DNA of 64,000 bases. It comes from Rhodoligotrophos sp. CJ14. Its GTDB lineage: Bacteria; Pseudomonadota; Alphaproteobacteria; Rhizobiales; Im1. The notes under the pieces were generated by a model. That model had not been told where the DNA came from. It made no database searches and worked only from the letters and a program-made list of their open reading frames with translations. The stretch covers positions 3,430,001 to 3,494,000 of the forward strand of contig NZ_CP133319.1 of NCBI RefSeq assembly GCF_038811545.1, written 5' to 3'. A program made the position numbers and the translations under genes. This document shows positions 35,420 to 44,909 of this stretch, piece by piece (within the stretch, counting starts at the first letter, position 1; every line of letters begins with the position of its first letter).

Positions 35420-35521
35420 GGTTAACGTAATCCAGTGACCTGGATTTGAGTGGCTCCTGTCCACTCTGTTTGACGCCTCCCTGTTAGACCTTGGAGCCGC
35501 TTGCATGCGGCTCCATTTTTT
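35420..35521 (+). ncRNA. Small RNA candidate with three hairpins and CCUCC-type motifs
   Basis: Three perfect stems lie in a row: ATCCAG/CTGGAT (35430-35445), GAGTGG/CCACTC with loop CTCCTGT (35448-35466), and a terminator GGAGCCGC/GCGGCTCC (35493-35514) followed by six T. The hairpin 2 loop and the linker GCCTCCCTGTT (35474-35484) carry anti-Shine-Dalgarno-like CUCC motifs. This resembles the alphaproteobacterial suhB/ar14 (mmgR) small-RNA class in architecture. That assignment is from memory of the class and is unverified. The 5' end is a guess. Confidence 0.6.
35492..35521 (+). terminator. Strong rho-independent terminator of the small RNA candidate
   Basis: An 8-bp stem (GGAGCCGC with GCGGCTCC) plus a T-A closing pair and a 6-base loop precedes TTTTTT at 35516-35521. 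No open gene ends just upstream, because the DUF1192 stop is 210 bases away. Confidence 0.9.
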
Positions 35522-35612
35522 GTGCATAAAGGGGATCTGTGGGCGGGCAGCGTCTTGTTCTGCATGGAACAAGGTAAAGCCGGCCTTATCGGGTGGCGTC
35601 ATATCTCCCGCG

Positions 35613-35660
35613 AGCCTCGAGTTAACCGAGCTGAGAAAGTCTGAGTTAACAGACTGACAG
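35613..35660 (+). promoter_or_regulatory. Paired GTTAAC sites upstream of rcdA
   Basis: GAGTTAAC occurs at 35619-35626 and again at 35643-35650. The second lies inside a dyad, AGTCT-GAGTTAAC-AGACT. TTAAC is the half-site of CtrA, so these may be operator half-sites for rcdA, whose start is about 60 bases downstream. Confidence 0.35.
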
Positions 35661-35709
35661 TCCGGTGCTACTTGGCGGCAGGGTGAGATAATCGATAGAC
35701 AGGGATTGA

Positions 35710-36234
35710 ATGGGATCAGTAGCGGCTGAAACTGCATCGGGCGGGGTGACCATCGATTTTGGCAGCCACTTCGCCGCTTCGGAGCTCTTTACCCAGATTT
35801 TCTCCGAGGGCATGGCATTGGTCGAGGAGGCTGCAGACTACCTCGATGGCGAGGGTCGTGCCGCTTTGCGCGCGCTGGACCGGACCTCGTCCCTGACCTA
35901 TGCCAGCGAAAGCATGCGTCTGACCACGCGCCTGATGCAGCTCGCATCCTGGCTCCTGCTCCAGCGTGCAGTCAAAGAGGGCGAGCTCAGCAAGGAGGAT
36001 GCGCGTCGTGAAAAGCAGCGCATCAATCTGAAGGATATCGGCGGCAGCAGCGACACGGAAACGGTGGCTGAGCTGCCGGACGGCTTGCAGAATTTGATCC
36101 GCCGCAGCCTTCATCTCCATCAGCGCGTATTGAAGCTCGACCGCATGATCTATGACCATCGGCCGCAGACGCGCCCGCAACAGAGCCCCGTGAACGAGCA
36201 GATGATGCTGTTGCGCCAGGCATTCGGGCGCTGA
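35710..36234 (+). CDS. rcdA: Regulator of CtrA degradation RcdA (DUF1465)
   Basis: This 174-residue helical protein fits DUF1465. In Caulobacter RcdA is the adaptor that helps ClpXP degrade CtrA and other substrates. Conserved segments are DYLDGEGRAALRALDRTSSLTYASESMRLTTRLMQLASWLLLQRAVKEGELS, matching the three-helix bundle, then a disordered Gln-rich tail. The start at 35710 is the first ATG in frame. A bidirectional-type terminator follows 30 bases after the stop. Confidence 0.85.
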   Translation: MGSVAAETASGGVTIDFGSHFAASELFTQIFSEGMALVEEAADYLDGEGRAALRALDRTSSLTYASESMRLTTRLMQLASWLLLQRAVKEGELSKEDARREKQRINLKDIGGSSDTETVAELPDGLQNLIRRSLHLHQRVLKLDRMIYDHRPQTRPQQSPVNEQMMLLRQAFGR

Positions 36235-36266
36235 GCAGCGTCCTCTCCGAACAGGTGAGCGGACAA

Positions 36267-36297
36267 GAAAAAGGCCCGGCCGGAGCCGGGCTTTTTC
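36267..36297. terminator. Bidirectional terminator between rcdA and rpmE
   Basis: GCCCGGC (36274-36280) and GCCGGGC (36285-36291) form a 7-bp stem with loop CGGA, flanked by AAAAA on the left and TTTTT on the right. It can serve both the rcdA transcript and the convergent rpmE transcript. Confidence 0.9.
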
Positions 36298-36330
36298 ATT
36301 GCAAATCGGTGCGAAGTATCGACGGCTGTC

Positions 36331-36552
36331 TTACTTGCCCAAGAAGCTGTACTTCTGCTTGAACCGGCTGACGCGGCCGCCGCGATCGACGAGATGCGTC
36401 GAACCGCCCGTCCAGGCCGGGTGCGTCTTGGGGTCGATATCGAGCTGCATCGTCTGCCCCTCGCTGCCCCAGGTCGACCGGGTCTCGAAGGTCGAGCCGT
36501 CGGTCATGACCACCGTGATCTTGTGATAATCGGGATGAATGCCTTGCTTCAT
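36331..36552 (-). CDS. rpmE: 50S ribosomal protein L31
   Basis: This 73-residue protein opens [29 protein letters not shown] and ends with [30 protein letters not shown], the L31 pattern. It has no cysteines and so is the zinc-independent form. The start at 36552 matches the family. A good promoter lies upstream at 36626-36654. It is a single gene, convergent with rcdA. Confidence 0.95.
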   Translation of the reverse strand: MKQGIHPDYHKITVVMTDGSTFETRSTWGSEGQTMQLDIDPKTHPAWTGGSTHLVDRGGRVSRFKQKYSFLGK

Positions 36553-36625
36553 GACGCGCTCGCGGTGCAAATGTCTGGAGAAAAAGGGCGCCCGCGTGGC
36601 GAGCACATCCTCATGTTAGCCGGGG

Positions 36626-36654
36626 TCTATAACCGAGCCCCGCTTTTGGTGCAA
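36626..36654 (-). promoter_or_regulatory. Sigma-70-type promoter of rpmE
   Basis: On the minus strand, TTGCAC (36649-36654), a 17-base spacer and TATAGA (36626-36631) form a good housekeeping promoter about 75 bases before the rpmE start. Confidence 0.7.
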
Positions 36655-36826
36655 CTCTCAAATCCCGCAAGAGCGCAATGGGAAGCGTCCTTGGTGTGGC
36701 GGATGGTGCCCTCGCATTGCGGCCGCGATTCCGCTAGAGCAGGCATGAACGGAACCTGTCAAGCGAGACTGATGGGCTTGGCAATGTCCCGCGAATGAGA
36801 AGCAACCATCCCAGCGAGAACCCCTG

Positions 36827-38644
36827 GTGAGCGACGAGACGACTCCCGGCCAACGATCCCGCCATAGTCTTAAGCCGCTATTGCGCCTGCTGCCCTTCGT
36901 CATGCGATACCGCTGGCGGCTCGCCGCTGCATTGCTGGCCCTGGTCATGGCTGCGGTGGCGACGCTCGCCATTCCACTCGCCGTCCGGCGCATGATCGAT
37001 TTCGGCTTCACTGAAGCCAATGCGACGCTCATCCACCAGTATTTCGCGACCCTTATGGGCGTGGCGCTCCTTCTCGCCCTGGCCAGCGCTGCCCGCTATT
37101 ATTTTGTGATCTGGCTGGGCGAGCGCGTGGTCGCGGACCTCCGCAACGCCGTTTTCAACCACCTGCTGCACCTCGATGTCGGCTTCTTTGAATCGGCCCG
37201 CACCGGTGAGGTGATGTCGCGCCTGACGGCGGATACGACCCAGATCAAGGCAGCATTCGGAGCGAGCGCCTCGATCGCCCTGCGCAATGCCTTGCTGCTG
37301 ATCGGTGCTTTGGCAATGATGGTGGTGACCAGTGCTCAACTGAGCGGCCTGGTGGTCGCGGCCATCCCGATCATCGTGATTCCGCTCGTGCTCTTCGGCC
37401 GCTGGGTCCGGCGGCTGTCACGTTCGGCCCAGGACACCTTGGCGGACGCCGCGGCTTTTGCCAGCGAGCGGCTGAGCGCCATCCGTCTCGTTCAGGCCTT
37501 CACTGAGGAGGATCGCGCGGCCAAGGCCTTTGACCGCGCCAGCGAGCACGCCTTCAACGCGGCTCGCTCCAGCACGAAGGCGCGTGCGGTGCTGACGGCC
37601 TGCATCATCGCTCTGACCTTCGGCTCGATCATCGCCATCCTCTGGTATGGCGCCCAGTCCGTCTTGGCAGGGGAAATGACCGGCGGCGCTCTGGGTCAAT
37701 TCGTGCTTTATGCAACCTTTGCCGCCGGTGCGCTCGGCGAGCTCTCCCAGGTCTGGGGCGAAGTGCAGCAGGCTGCAGGCGCTGCCGAGCGCCTTTCTGA
37801 GCTGCTCGACACGAAGCCGAAGATTTCAGTGCCACGTGCCCCCGAGCGGCTGCCGTCACCAGTCAAGGGCGAGATCGCGTTCGAACGGGTGAGCTTTGCC
37901 TATCCCGGTCGCGGGGCAGATAGGGCCTTGATCGACTTCGATCTTCGAGTGAGGCCAGGGGAGAAAGTCGCCATAGTCGGTCCGTCTGGATCGGGCAAGA
38001 GCACGATTTTCAACCTGCTGCTGCGCTATTTCGACCCACAGGCCGGAGTGGTGCGCATCGACGGCGTCAACATCGCCAAGGCGGATCCGCGCGACATTCG
38101 CTCGCATATGGCGCTCGTTCCACAGGACTCGGTGATCTTCTCCGCAAGCCTCGCTGACAACATCCGCTATGGCCGCCCGGATGCCACCGATGCTGAAGTG
38201 GAGGCCGCCGCCCAGGCTGCAGCGGCGGACGGCTTTATCGAGGCTTTGCCGGAGGGGCTGAGAACTGAGGTGGGCGAGCGGGGCGTTACCCTGTCGGGCG
38301 GCCAGAGACAGCGGATCTCGATTGCCCGCGCCTTGTTGCGAAATTCGCCGATTCTGCTGCTGGACGAGGCGACGAGTGCCTTGGATGCGGAAAGCGAAGT
38401 GCTCGTTCAACAGGCGCTCGATCGTCTCATGGTGGGCCGCACCACCCTGGTCATTGCGCACCGCTTAGCCACGGTGCGCAACTCGGATCGCATTATCGTG
38501 CTCGATCAGGGCGGCATCGTTGCCGAGGGGAGCCATGATGAACTGGTGCAGGGTGGCGGGCTTTATGCCCGGCTGGCCAACTTGCAGTTCATGGACGTAC
38601 CCCTCGAAAGGGCCAATGCCGCTGAACCGATCAGCGCTCGGTAA
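36827..38644 (+). CDS. ABC exporter, permease fused to ATPase (MsbA-like)
   Basis: This 605-residue half-transporter has six membrane helices in residues 25-310 and a nucleotide-binding domain with Walker [10 protein letters not shown] near 385, signature [10 protein letters not shown] and Walker [16 protein letters not shown]. It is of the alphaproteobacterial MsbA-like ABCB subgroup and would act as a homodimer exporting a lipid or hydrophobic solute. The start is a GTG at 36827. Its end overlaps the end of the convergent OmpA-like gene by 14 bases. Confidence 0.9.
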   Translation: MSDETTPGQRSRHSLKPLLRLLPFVMRYRWRLAAALLALVMAAVATLAIPLAVRRMIDFGFTEANATLIHQYFATLMGVALLLALASAARYYFVIWLGERVVADLRNAVFNHLLHLDVGFFESARTGEVMSRLTADTTQIKAAFGASASIALRNALLLIGALAMMVVTSAQLSGLVVAAIPIIVIPLVLFGRWVRRLSRSAQDTLADAAAFASERLSAIRLVQAFTEEDRAAKAFDRASEHAFNAARSSTKARAVLTACIIALTFGSIIAILWYGAQSVLAGEMTGGALGQFVLYATFAAGALGELSQVWGEVQQAAGAAERLSELLDTKPKISVPRAPERLPSPVKGEIAFERVSFAYPGRGADRALIDFDLRVRPGEKVAIVGPSGSGKSTIFNLLLRYFDPQAGVVRIDGVNIAKADPRDIRSHMALVPQDSVIFSASLADNIRYGRPDATDAEVEAAAQAAAADGFIEALPEGLRTEVGERGVTLSGGQRQRISIARALLRNSPILLLDEATSALDAESEVLVQQALDRLMVGRTTLVIAHRLATVRNSDRIIVLDQGGIVAEGSHDELVQGGGLYARLANLQFMDVPLERANAAEPISAR

Positions 38645-39665
38645 GCTTGAGCTCGATGCGGCGGTTGAGGCGCTTGGCGGCCTCGTCATCGCCTGGAGCG
38701 ATGGGCTGATACTCGCCAAACCCTGCGGCCACCAGATGCTGCGGGTTCACACCTCTTGAGATCAGATATTTTACAACCGCAATGGCGCGCGCGGCCGACA
38801 GCTCCCAGTTCGACGGATAGAGCGGTGTCCTGATTGGGTCAGTGTCGGTATGGCCGTCAACCCGGAGCACCCAGGCGAGATCGCTCGGAATTTCCGCCTC
38901 GAGCTCCTTGATCGCATCAGCGAGCTTGTCGAGCTCCGTGCGGCCGGCATCCTGGAACACCGACTCTCCCTTGGGGAACAAAACCTCGGCCTGGAACACG
39001 AACCGGTCGCCGACCACCTGCACATCGGCCCGCTGACTGAGGATCTCGCGCAGCCGGCCAAAAAATTCGGAACGATAGCGGGCAAGCTCCTGGACCCGCT
39101 GCGCCAAGGCGATATTGAGCCGCTTGCCGAGATCGGTGATCTGCGCCTTGGAAGCGCTGTCGCGTTCCTCCGCCGCCTCGAGTGCCTCGTTGAGCGCGGC
39201 GATTTGCCGACGCAAGGCAGCGATTTGCTGATTGAGCAGCTCGACCCGCGCCATCGCTTCGGAGGAAATCTGCTTTTGCGCTTCGAGTTCCCCCTGAAGG
39301 CCCGCCATTGCCGAACCCGCCGCCGAACCAGCCCGCTGCTGGTCGGTAAGCTGTGCCTGGAGCTGATCCCGCTCCGAGGTCAGGCTCTGCAATTCGCCCA
39401 GAAGCGTGGAAAGCCGGCCCTCCATTTCCGCTGAGGACGATCTCTCCAGGGAGAGCATTTCGGTGAGCGAGGCGATCTCGTTGCGCAGTCTCTGCAGCAC
39501 CGTATCCTGCCCGCTCACCTCGCGCGCCAAGAGATACTGGGCCACGGTGAACACGCAGACCAGAAACACGAAGACCATCAGCAGGGTGGCCGTGGCGTCC
39601 ACGAAGCCTGGCCATTGCAGATGGGTGGTATCACGAAGGCCGCGACCGCGGCGCGACAAAGCCAT
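38631..39665 (-). CDS. Membrane-anchored OmpA/MotB-like protein with coiled coil
   Basis: This 344-residue protein has a single N-terminal membrane helix (about 20-46) with an aspartate at its start, Asp23 in [16 protein letters not shown], where MotB and TolR keep their proton-carrying acid. A long coiled coil (about 50-200) follows, then a C-terminal OmpA-like peptidoglycan-binding domain (225-344) with VDGHTDTDP and NRRIELKL. It is the natural partner of the MotA/ExbB-like protein upstream, 24 bases away. The pair is not part of a flagellar or Tol operon here. Confidence 0.85.
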   Translation of the reverse strand: MALSRRGRGLRDTTHLQWPGFVDATATLLMVFVFLVCVFTVAQYLLAREVSGQDTVLQRLRNEIASLTEMLSLERSSSAEMEGRLSTLLGELQSLTSERDQLQAQLTDQQRAGSAAGSAMAGLQGELEAQKQISSEAMARVELLNQQIAALRRQIAALNEALEAAEERDSASKAQITDLGKRLNIALAQRVQELARYRSEFFGRLREILSQRADVQVVGDRFVFQAEVLFPKGESVFQDAGRTELDKLADAIKELEAEIPSDLAWVLRVDGHTDTDPIRTPLYPSNWELSAARAIAVVKYLISRGVNPQHLVAAGFGEYQPIAPGDDEAAKRLNRRIELKLTER

Positions 39666-39689
39666 AAGCGACGCTCCCGAGACCTTTGA

Positions 39690-40844
39690 CTATTCCTCTG
39701 CCTTGGCGCTGCTGGCCGCTCTGCGGATCGAACGCTCGGTTATCGGCCGCTCAGGGGGCGATGCCCGTTCAGGCGGGGCGATGCGATCTGGTTGATAGCG
39801 CATCCGCATGAGGACATCCTTGATTTCCGCCTGCACGTCGGCCTGGGACTGCGCCCAGCTGCGCACGATCTTCTGCTCCTCGCGCATCTGCCCAACTAGG
39901 CTTTGCACGGCCGTCGCCAGCCTCGCGATTGCCTGGTGCTGCTCATCGGCGGATGGGGCAGGGGGGGCCGCGATGGCGCCCGCATCTTCCGGCTCGCTGA
40001 GCGCCTCCTCGAGCGTCTTGTGAATGCGATTGAGGCTGTTCTGCATCTCTCGCAAGCCGATCTGCAGGGCGTGAGGCACCGCAGGCTGCACAACCCGGCC
40101 ATCGTCCGCATGAATATCGGTGAGCGTCGAGAGCCATTCCTCGAGATCGTTGTAGAACCGGTTCTGCGCTTGCCCCGCCTGCAGATCGAGAAATCCGAGA
40201 ATGAGCGAGCCCGCCAAGCCGAACAACGAGGAGGCGAACGCGGTCCCCATGCCCGCCAGCGGCGCCTGCAGCCCGTTCTTCAGTTGCTCGAAGATGGTGG
40301 CAGCCTCCGTGCTGGTGACATCGAGCGAGCGGATTGTAGTCCCCACCGAAGCAACGGTCTGCGACAAGCCCCAGAACGTACCGAGCAGACCGAGAAACAC
40401 CAGCAGTCCGATCAAGTAGCGGGAAATCTCTCGCGACTCATCCAGTCGCGATGCAATGGAATCGAGCACGGCCCGCATGACGCTTGGCGTCAGCACAGTC
40501 TCACCCTGCCGGTTGCGCAGAAGGGTGGCCATTGGCGCGAGCAACACAGGCGTATGGGGAATCTCGAGCCCAGGATCCGAGATCCGGAAGCTGCTCACCC
40601 AGTCGACTTCCGGAAACAGACGCCATACGAGCCTGAAGGCATAGCCGATGCCGATGATCAAGGTTCCAATGATCACCCCGTTCAAGCCGGGATTGACCAT
40701 GAACGCCGTCTTGATCTGCGGAAACAGAATGGCTGCCGCAAAGGCCATGAGGATGGTGAAGACGGTCATGCGGATCAGATAGATCCGCGGGCGCGTGAGG
40801 GTGAACAGATCGTAGTCTTGGGACAGACTCTTTTTGAAGATCAA
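39690..40844 (-). CDS. MotA/TolQ/ExbB-like proton-channel membrane protein
   Basis: This roughly 384-residue protein has four membrane segments, near 20-40, 55-75, 140-160 and 200-222. The third (LIGLLVFLGLLGTFWGLSQTV) and fourth (PLAGMGTAFASSLFGLAGSLILG) match the MotA/TolQ/ExbB core. The C-terminal 130 residues are soluble and helical. There is no ATG before MTVFTILM, so the start is a TTG. I prefer the one at 40844, with GGGGGA upstream, over 40859. With the OmpA-like protein it probably forms an ion-driven envelope motor of unknown output. Confidence 0.8.
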   Translation of the reverse strand: MIFKKSLSQDYDLFTLTRPRIYLIRMTVFTILMAFAAAILFPQIKTAFMVNPGLNGVIIGTLIIGIGYAFRLVWRLFPEVDWVSSFRISDPGLEIPHTPVLLAPMATLLRNRQGETVLTPSVMRAVLDSIASRLDESREISRYLIGLLVFLGLLGTFWGLSQTVASVGTTIRSLDVTSTEAATIFEQLKNGLQAPLAGMGTAFASSLFGLAGSLILGFLDLQAGQAQNRFYNDLEEWLSTLTDIHADDGRVVQPAVPHALQIGLREMQNSLNRIHKTLEEALSEPEDAGAIAAPPAPSADEQHQAIARLATAVQSLVGQMREEQKIVRSWAQSQADVQAEIKDVLMRMRYQPDRIAPPERASPPERPITERSIRRAASSAKAEE

Positions 40845-40958
40845 GATCGTTTCCCCCAAAGCGCTTTCCGGTGAGCTGGCGGCAACTATAGGACCTATGT
40901 ACAGCGCTCAGGCACATATCGTTCAATGCACCCGCAGCGGCTGGTTAACAAACAGACC

Positions 40959-40981
40959 AATGCTGCCTTCGCCGCAGCATT
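40959..40981. promoter_or_regulatory. Perfect 8-bp inverted repeat upstream of the MotA-like gene
   Basis: AATGCTGC and GCAGCATT enclose a 7-base loop, about 115 bases before the start of the MotA-like gene. TTAACC motifs flank it. It lacks a T run on either strand and could be an operator or leader hairpin. Confidence 0.3.
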
Positions 40982-41108
40982 AGCAAGGTTTCTTAACCAT
41001 ATATCTTGATTACGGCGCGATTTCATCACTGGCGCGCAGCAAAAATCGCGCCTGTAGCGCTTCTGCGCCAACATGCGTCACCGCTGCCAGGACTGGTCGG
41101 GCCCTGCG

Positions 41109-41903
41109 TCAGGCCCGCCGGGCGGCCGCCTTGAGCTCGCGTGAGAGCTCGGCATGAATGGGCTCGTTCGCCGCGACGATATTGCCGGTCAGAAGCGGCT
41201 CGCGTCCATCGATGTCACTCACCACGCCACCGGCTTCGCGAATGATCAGAAGGCCCGCCGCAACGTCCCATGGCTTCAGGCCGCGTTCCCAGAACCCGTC
41301 GAACCGGCCGGCCGCCACATAGGCCAGGTCCAGGGCTGCGGCACCAAGCCGCCTTATGCCGGCCGCCTTCGCTTGCACCCGGGCCAGCTCCTCGCGGAAC
41401 TGCCCGTGATCGCCCCGGCCATTATGCGGGATGCCGCAGGCAATGACCGCCTGGGAAAGATCGCGTCGGGCAGCGACCCGCAGCCGGCGATCATTCAGAA
41501 AAGCACCGCGGCCTCGTTCCGCCGTGAACATTTCATCCGACACCGGATTGTAGATGAGGCCCGCAACGATCATGTCGTCTCGCTGGAGCCCGATCGAAAT
41601 CGCGAAATGCGGAATGCCGTGCAGGAAATTCGTGGTGCCATCCAGCGGATCGATGATCCAGCGGTGGTTGGGATCGGTCCCCTTTATCTCGCCCCGTTCT
41701 TCGAGAACGAAGCCATAGCCCGGCCGCGCCCGGGAAAGCTCTTCTCTCAGCGTATCCTCGGCCTGACGGTCGGCATTGGAAACGAAATCGGCGGGGCCCT
41801 TCATCGAGACCTGCAGGTTCTCGACCTCGCCGAAATCTCTCTGGAGCCGCCGGGCCGCTTTTCGGGCAGCCTGGACCATGACATTGAGCAATGCCGAGCG
41901 CAT
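41109..41903 (-). CDS. suhB: Inositol-1-monophosphatase family protein
   Basis: This 264-residue Mg-dependent phosphatase hydrolyses inositol monophosphate and related sugar phosphates. The metal-binding motifs are present: GPADFVSNADRQAED, EERGE (near residue 68), the signature WIIDPLDGTTNFLHG (82-96) and KPWDVAAGLLI near 215. The length and motifs fit SuhB rather than CysQ. SuhB can also modulate transcription elongation in some bacteria. It precedes efp in reverse order on the minus strand, separated by 117 bases. Confidence 0.92.
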   Translation of the reverse strand: MRSALLNVMVQAARKAARRLQRDFGEVENLQVSMKGPADFVSNADRQAEDTLREELSRARPGYGFVLEERGEIKGTDPNHRWIIDPLDGTTNFLHGIPHFAISIGLQRDDMIVAGLIYNPVSDEMFTAERGRGAFLNDRRLRVAARRDLSQAVIACGIPHNGRGDHGQFREELARVQAKAAGIRRLGAAALDLAYVAAGRFDGFWERGLKPWDVAAGLLIIREAGGVVSDIDGREPLLTGNIVAANEPIHAELSRELKAAARRA

Positions 41904-42020
41904 GAAATTCCCGTCTTTCCGAATTGAGTTCCAGCCGGGGCCCCATTGGGCACGAGCGCTACCATCCTGTTCAGTGACGGTGTTCAGGTCTCGCGGCTGG
42001 AAGCATCTTTGTCGTCGAAA

Positions 42021-42584
42021 CTAGTCCGCCCGGCGTACATAAGCGACTTCGTTCGTATCCACAACGACCCGCTCACCGGCTGTGATGAATGGCGGCACCA
42101 TGATGCGGATGCCGTTCTCTAGAACGGCCGGCTTATAGGATGAGGAAGCGGTCTGACCCTTCACGACGGCATCGGCTTCAGCGACCGTGAGCGTCACCTG
42201 ATCCGGCAGGGAAATACCGAGCGGCTTGCCCTCATGGCTCTCCACGGTCACCTTCATGCCGTCCTGGAGGAAGGCCGCGCGCTCGCCGACGAATTCCACC
42301 GGAAGCTCGATTTGCTCGTAGGTTTCCTGATCCATGAACACCAGCATCTCGCCATTGGGATAGAGGAACTGATAGTCCTTCTGTTCCAGGCGCACCTTCT
42401 CCACAGTCTCCGACGAGCGGAAGCGCTCATTGAGCTTGCGGTTGTCGACCAGGTTCTTCAATTCGACCTGAGCATAGGCGCCGCCCTTGCCAGGCTTCAC
42501 ATGCTGTGTCTTGACTGCGACCCAGAGGCCGCCGTCATGCTGAATCACATTACCCGGGCGGATTTCGTTGCCGTTGATCTTCAT
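42021..42584 (-). CDS. efp: Elongation factor P
   Basis: EF-P relieves ribosome stalling at polyproline stretches. The 187-residue protein has its three beta domains, with [11 protein letters not shown] at 29-39 placing Lys33 at the modified tip. The signature [27 protein letters not shown] is in the third domain. The start at 42584 ([11 protein letters not shown]) is standard. The lysine suggests a beta-lysylation-type system, but no epmA or epmB is in the window. Its proline-rich clients here would include TolA and the DUF882 protein. Confidence 0.96.
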   Translation of the reverse strand: MKINGNEIRPGNVIQHDGGLWVAVKTQHVKPGKGGAYAQVELKNLVDNRKLNERFRSSETVEKVRLEQKDYQFLYPNGEMLVFMDQETYEQIELPVEFVGERAAFLQDGMKVTVESHEGKPLGISLPDQVTLTVAEADAVVKGQTASSSYKPAVLENGIRIMVPPFITAGERVVVDTNEVAYVRRAD

Positions 42585-42794
42585 CGCTTCACCGTTTCGG
42601 TATAGTCCTGAGGCCGCCGCGCCGGCATGGGTTAGCGGGGGCGTTGGCGCGTTACCTAGCAACTCTGCCTCGCTGATGCATTAAAAACCGCGCAGGGGAG
42701 TGATACGCCGGCGCGATCAGCCGGTCACGGCCGTTGACTCAGCATCGGCAGCTGTTATGTGTGGCACCTGCTTTTTCAACACTCGGCATCACGG

Positions 42795-44855
42795 ATGAGT
42801 TCAGGCAACCCGGCGGCTTCGACGCCAACGACGACATCGCAAAGCGACGGCACGATCGACATCACCAAACACAATCGCATGGCCAACGCCTTGAGAGTGC
42901 TGGCCATGGACGCCGTCCAGGCCGCGAATTCGGGCCATCCGGGCTTGCCCATGGGCGCGGCGGACATTGCGACGGTGCTGTTCACGCGCTTCCTTAAGTT
43001 TGATGCCACGGTGCCCCACTGGCCGGACCGTGACCGCTTCGTGCTCTCGGCGGGCCACGGCTCGATGCTGCTCTATGGCCTGCTGCATCTCCTCGGCTAT
43101 GACGATATGACGATCGAGGAGATCAAGCGCTTTCGCCAATTGGGCTCCAAGACCGCCGGCCATCCGGAATATGGTTTTGCTGCGGGCATCGAGACCACCA
43201 CCGGTCCACTCGGCCAGGGATTTGCCAATGCGGTCGGCATGGCGATCGCTGAGCGGCTGCTCCAGGCGCGCTTCGGCAGCGCCGTCGTGGACCACTACAC
43301 TTATGTCCTCGCGAGCGATGGCGATCTCATGGAGGGGATCAGTCAGGAGGCGCTAGCCCTGGCTGGCCACCTGAAGCTCGCCAAGCTCATCGTCCTGTTC
43401 GACGATAACGGCATCTCCATCGACGGGCCGGTCTCGCTGTCGGATTCGACAAACCAGCTGGAGCGCTTCGAGGCATCCGGCTGGCATACCATGGCCATCG
43501 ACGGCCATGACCCGAACGCAATCGCCAATGCCATAGCAGCGGCCCGCGCGGAAAGCCGGCCGTCGCTGATCGCCTGCCGGACCGTCATCGGCTATGGCGC
43601 GCCGAAGAAACAGGGCACGTCTGGTGTGCATGGCTCGCCTCTGGGGCCGGACGAAGTGGCAGCCGCCCGCAAAGCGCTGGGATGGCCGGACGAGCCCTTC
43701 GTCATTCCCACTGAGATTCGCGACCTCTGGCGCATTGCCGGCATTCGCTCCTGCAGGCACCGCCGCACATGGGAGCAGAATGTCCAGGCGCTCGACATGG
43801 AAACCCGCGCCGAATTCGAGCGTCGGCTGCGGGGTGATCTTCCCGGCGCCTTCACAAGCGCCATCGGGGCGTTGAAGCGGAAAATCGCGGCCGAACGCCC
43901 GAAGATTGCCACCCGGGTCGCCTCTCAGCAGGTGCTCGACGCAATCAACCCGATTCTGCCGGAGACCGTCGGTGGCTCGGCCGATTTGACCCCCTCCAAC
44001 AACACCCGGTCCTCGGGGTTGAAGGAGGTGACGCCCGATGATTTCTCGGGACGCTTCATCCACTATGGCATTCGCGAGCACGGCATGGCCGCCGCCATGA
44101 ATGGTATCGCCCTCCACAAGGGGCTGATCCCCTATGGCGGTACCTTCCTGATCTTTTCCGATTACTGCCGGCCGTCCATCAGGCTGTCGGCGCTGATGCA
44201 TCAGCGGGTGATCTACGTGCTCACCCATGATTCCATCGGCCTTGGCGAGGATGGGCCCACCCACCAGCCGGTCGAGCATCTGGCTGCATTGCGGGCCATA
44301 CCCAATCTGCTGGTGCTCCGGCCCGCCGATGCAATGGAAACGGCCGAGTGCTGGCAAATCGCCCTGGAAAACAAGACGGGCCCTTCGGTGCTTGCCCTGA
44401 CCCGGCAGAATCTCAGCCCCGCCCGGCACGAGGCAGACGATGAGAACCTCTGCGCCCGCGGCGCCTACGAGATTGCCAGCGCCGAGGGAGAAAGCGAGGT
44501 CGTGATCTTCGCCTCCGGTTCCGAGGTTGAGATTGCATTGGCTGCCAAGGCCGATCTCGACAAACGGGGCCATCTCACCCGCGTGGTATCGGTGCCGAGC
44601 TTCGAGTTGTTCGCCCGCCAGCCGGCTGACTATCGCAATGCGGTTCTCGGGACGGAAACCCACCGCGTCGCCATCGAGGCGGCCATTTCCATGGGCTGGG
44701 AGCGCTTCATCGGCCCCGATGGCATCTTCATCGGCATGCATACTTTCGGGGCCAGCGGACCTTATCAGGAACTTTATCGTCACTTCGGAATTACGGCAGA
44801 AGCCGCAACGGCGGCCGTCCTGTCGCAAATTGCTGCTAGCAAGCAATCGGGTTGA
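42795..44855 (+). CDS. tkt: Transketolase
   Basis: Transketolase moves two-carbon units between pentose and hexose phosphates, using thiamine diphosphate. The 686-residue protein has [14 protein letters not shown], the ThDP-binding GDGDLMEG region (here [21 protein letters not shown]), [17 protein letters not shown] and the catalytic-histidine segments. The ATG at 42795 gives a 25-residue N-terminal extension. A GTG at 42759 is less likely. It heads the tkt-gap-pgk-fba run and lies divergent from efp. Confidence 0.95.
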   Translation: MSSGNPAASTPTTTSQSDGTIDITKHNRMANALRVLAMDAVQAANSGHPGLPMGAADIATVLFTRFLKFDATVPHWPDRDRFVLSAGHGSMLLYGLLHLLGYDDMTIEEIKRFRQLGSKTAGHPEYGFAAGIETTTGPLGQGFANAVGMAIAERLLQARFGSAVVDHYTYVLASDGDLMEGISQEALALAGHLKLAKLIVLFDDNGISIDGPVSLSDSTNQLERFEASGWHTMAIDGHDPNAIANAIAAARAESRPSLIACRTVIGYGAPKKQGTSGVHGSPLGPDEVAAARKALGWPDEPFVIPTEIRDLWRIAGIRSCRHRRTWEQNVQALDMETRAEFERRLRGDLPGAFTSAIGALKRKIAAERPKIATRVASQQVLDAINPILPETVGGSADLTPSNNTRSSGLKEVTPDDFSGRFIHYGIREHGMAAAMNGIALHKGLIPYGGTFLIFSDYCRPSIRLSALMHQRVIYVLTHDSIGLGEDGPTHQPVEHLAALRAIPNLLVLRPADAMETAECWQIALENKTGPSVLALTRQNLSPARHEADDENLCARGAYEIASAEGESEVVIFASGSEVEIALAAKADLDKRGHLTRVVSVPSFELFARQPADYRNAVLGTETHRVAIEAAISMGWERFIGPDGIFIGMHTFGASGPYQELYRHFGITAEAATAAVLSQIAASKQSG

Positions 44856-44909
44856 CTTTCGCGGGATGGAGGACATGCACCTCCATCGCATTTCAGGGAA
44901 ACGTCGAGA

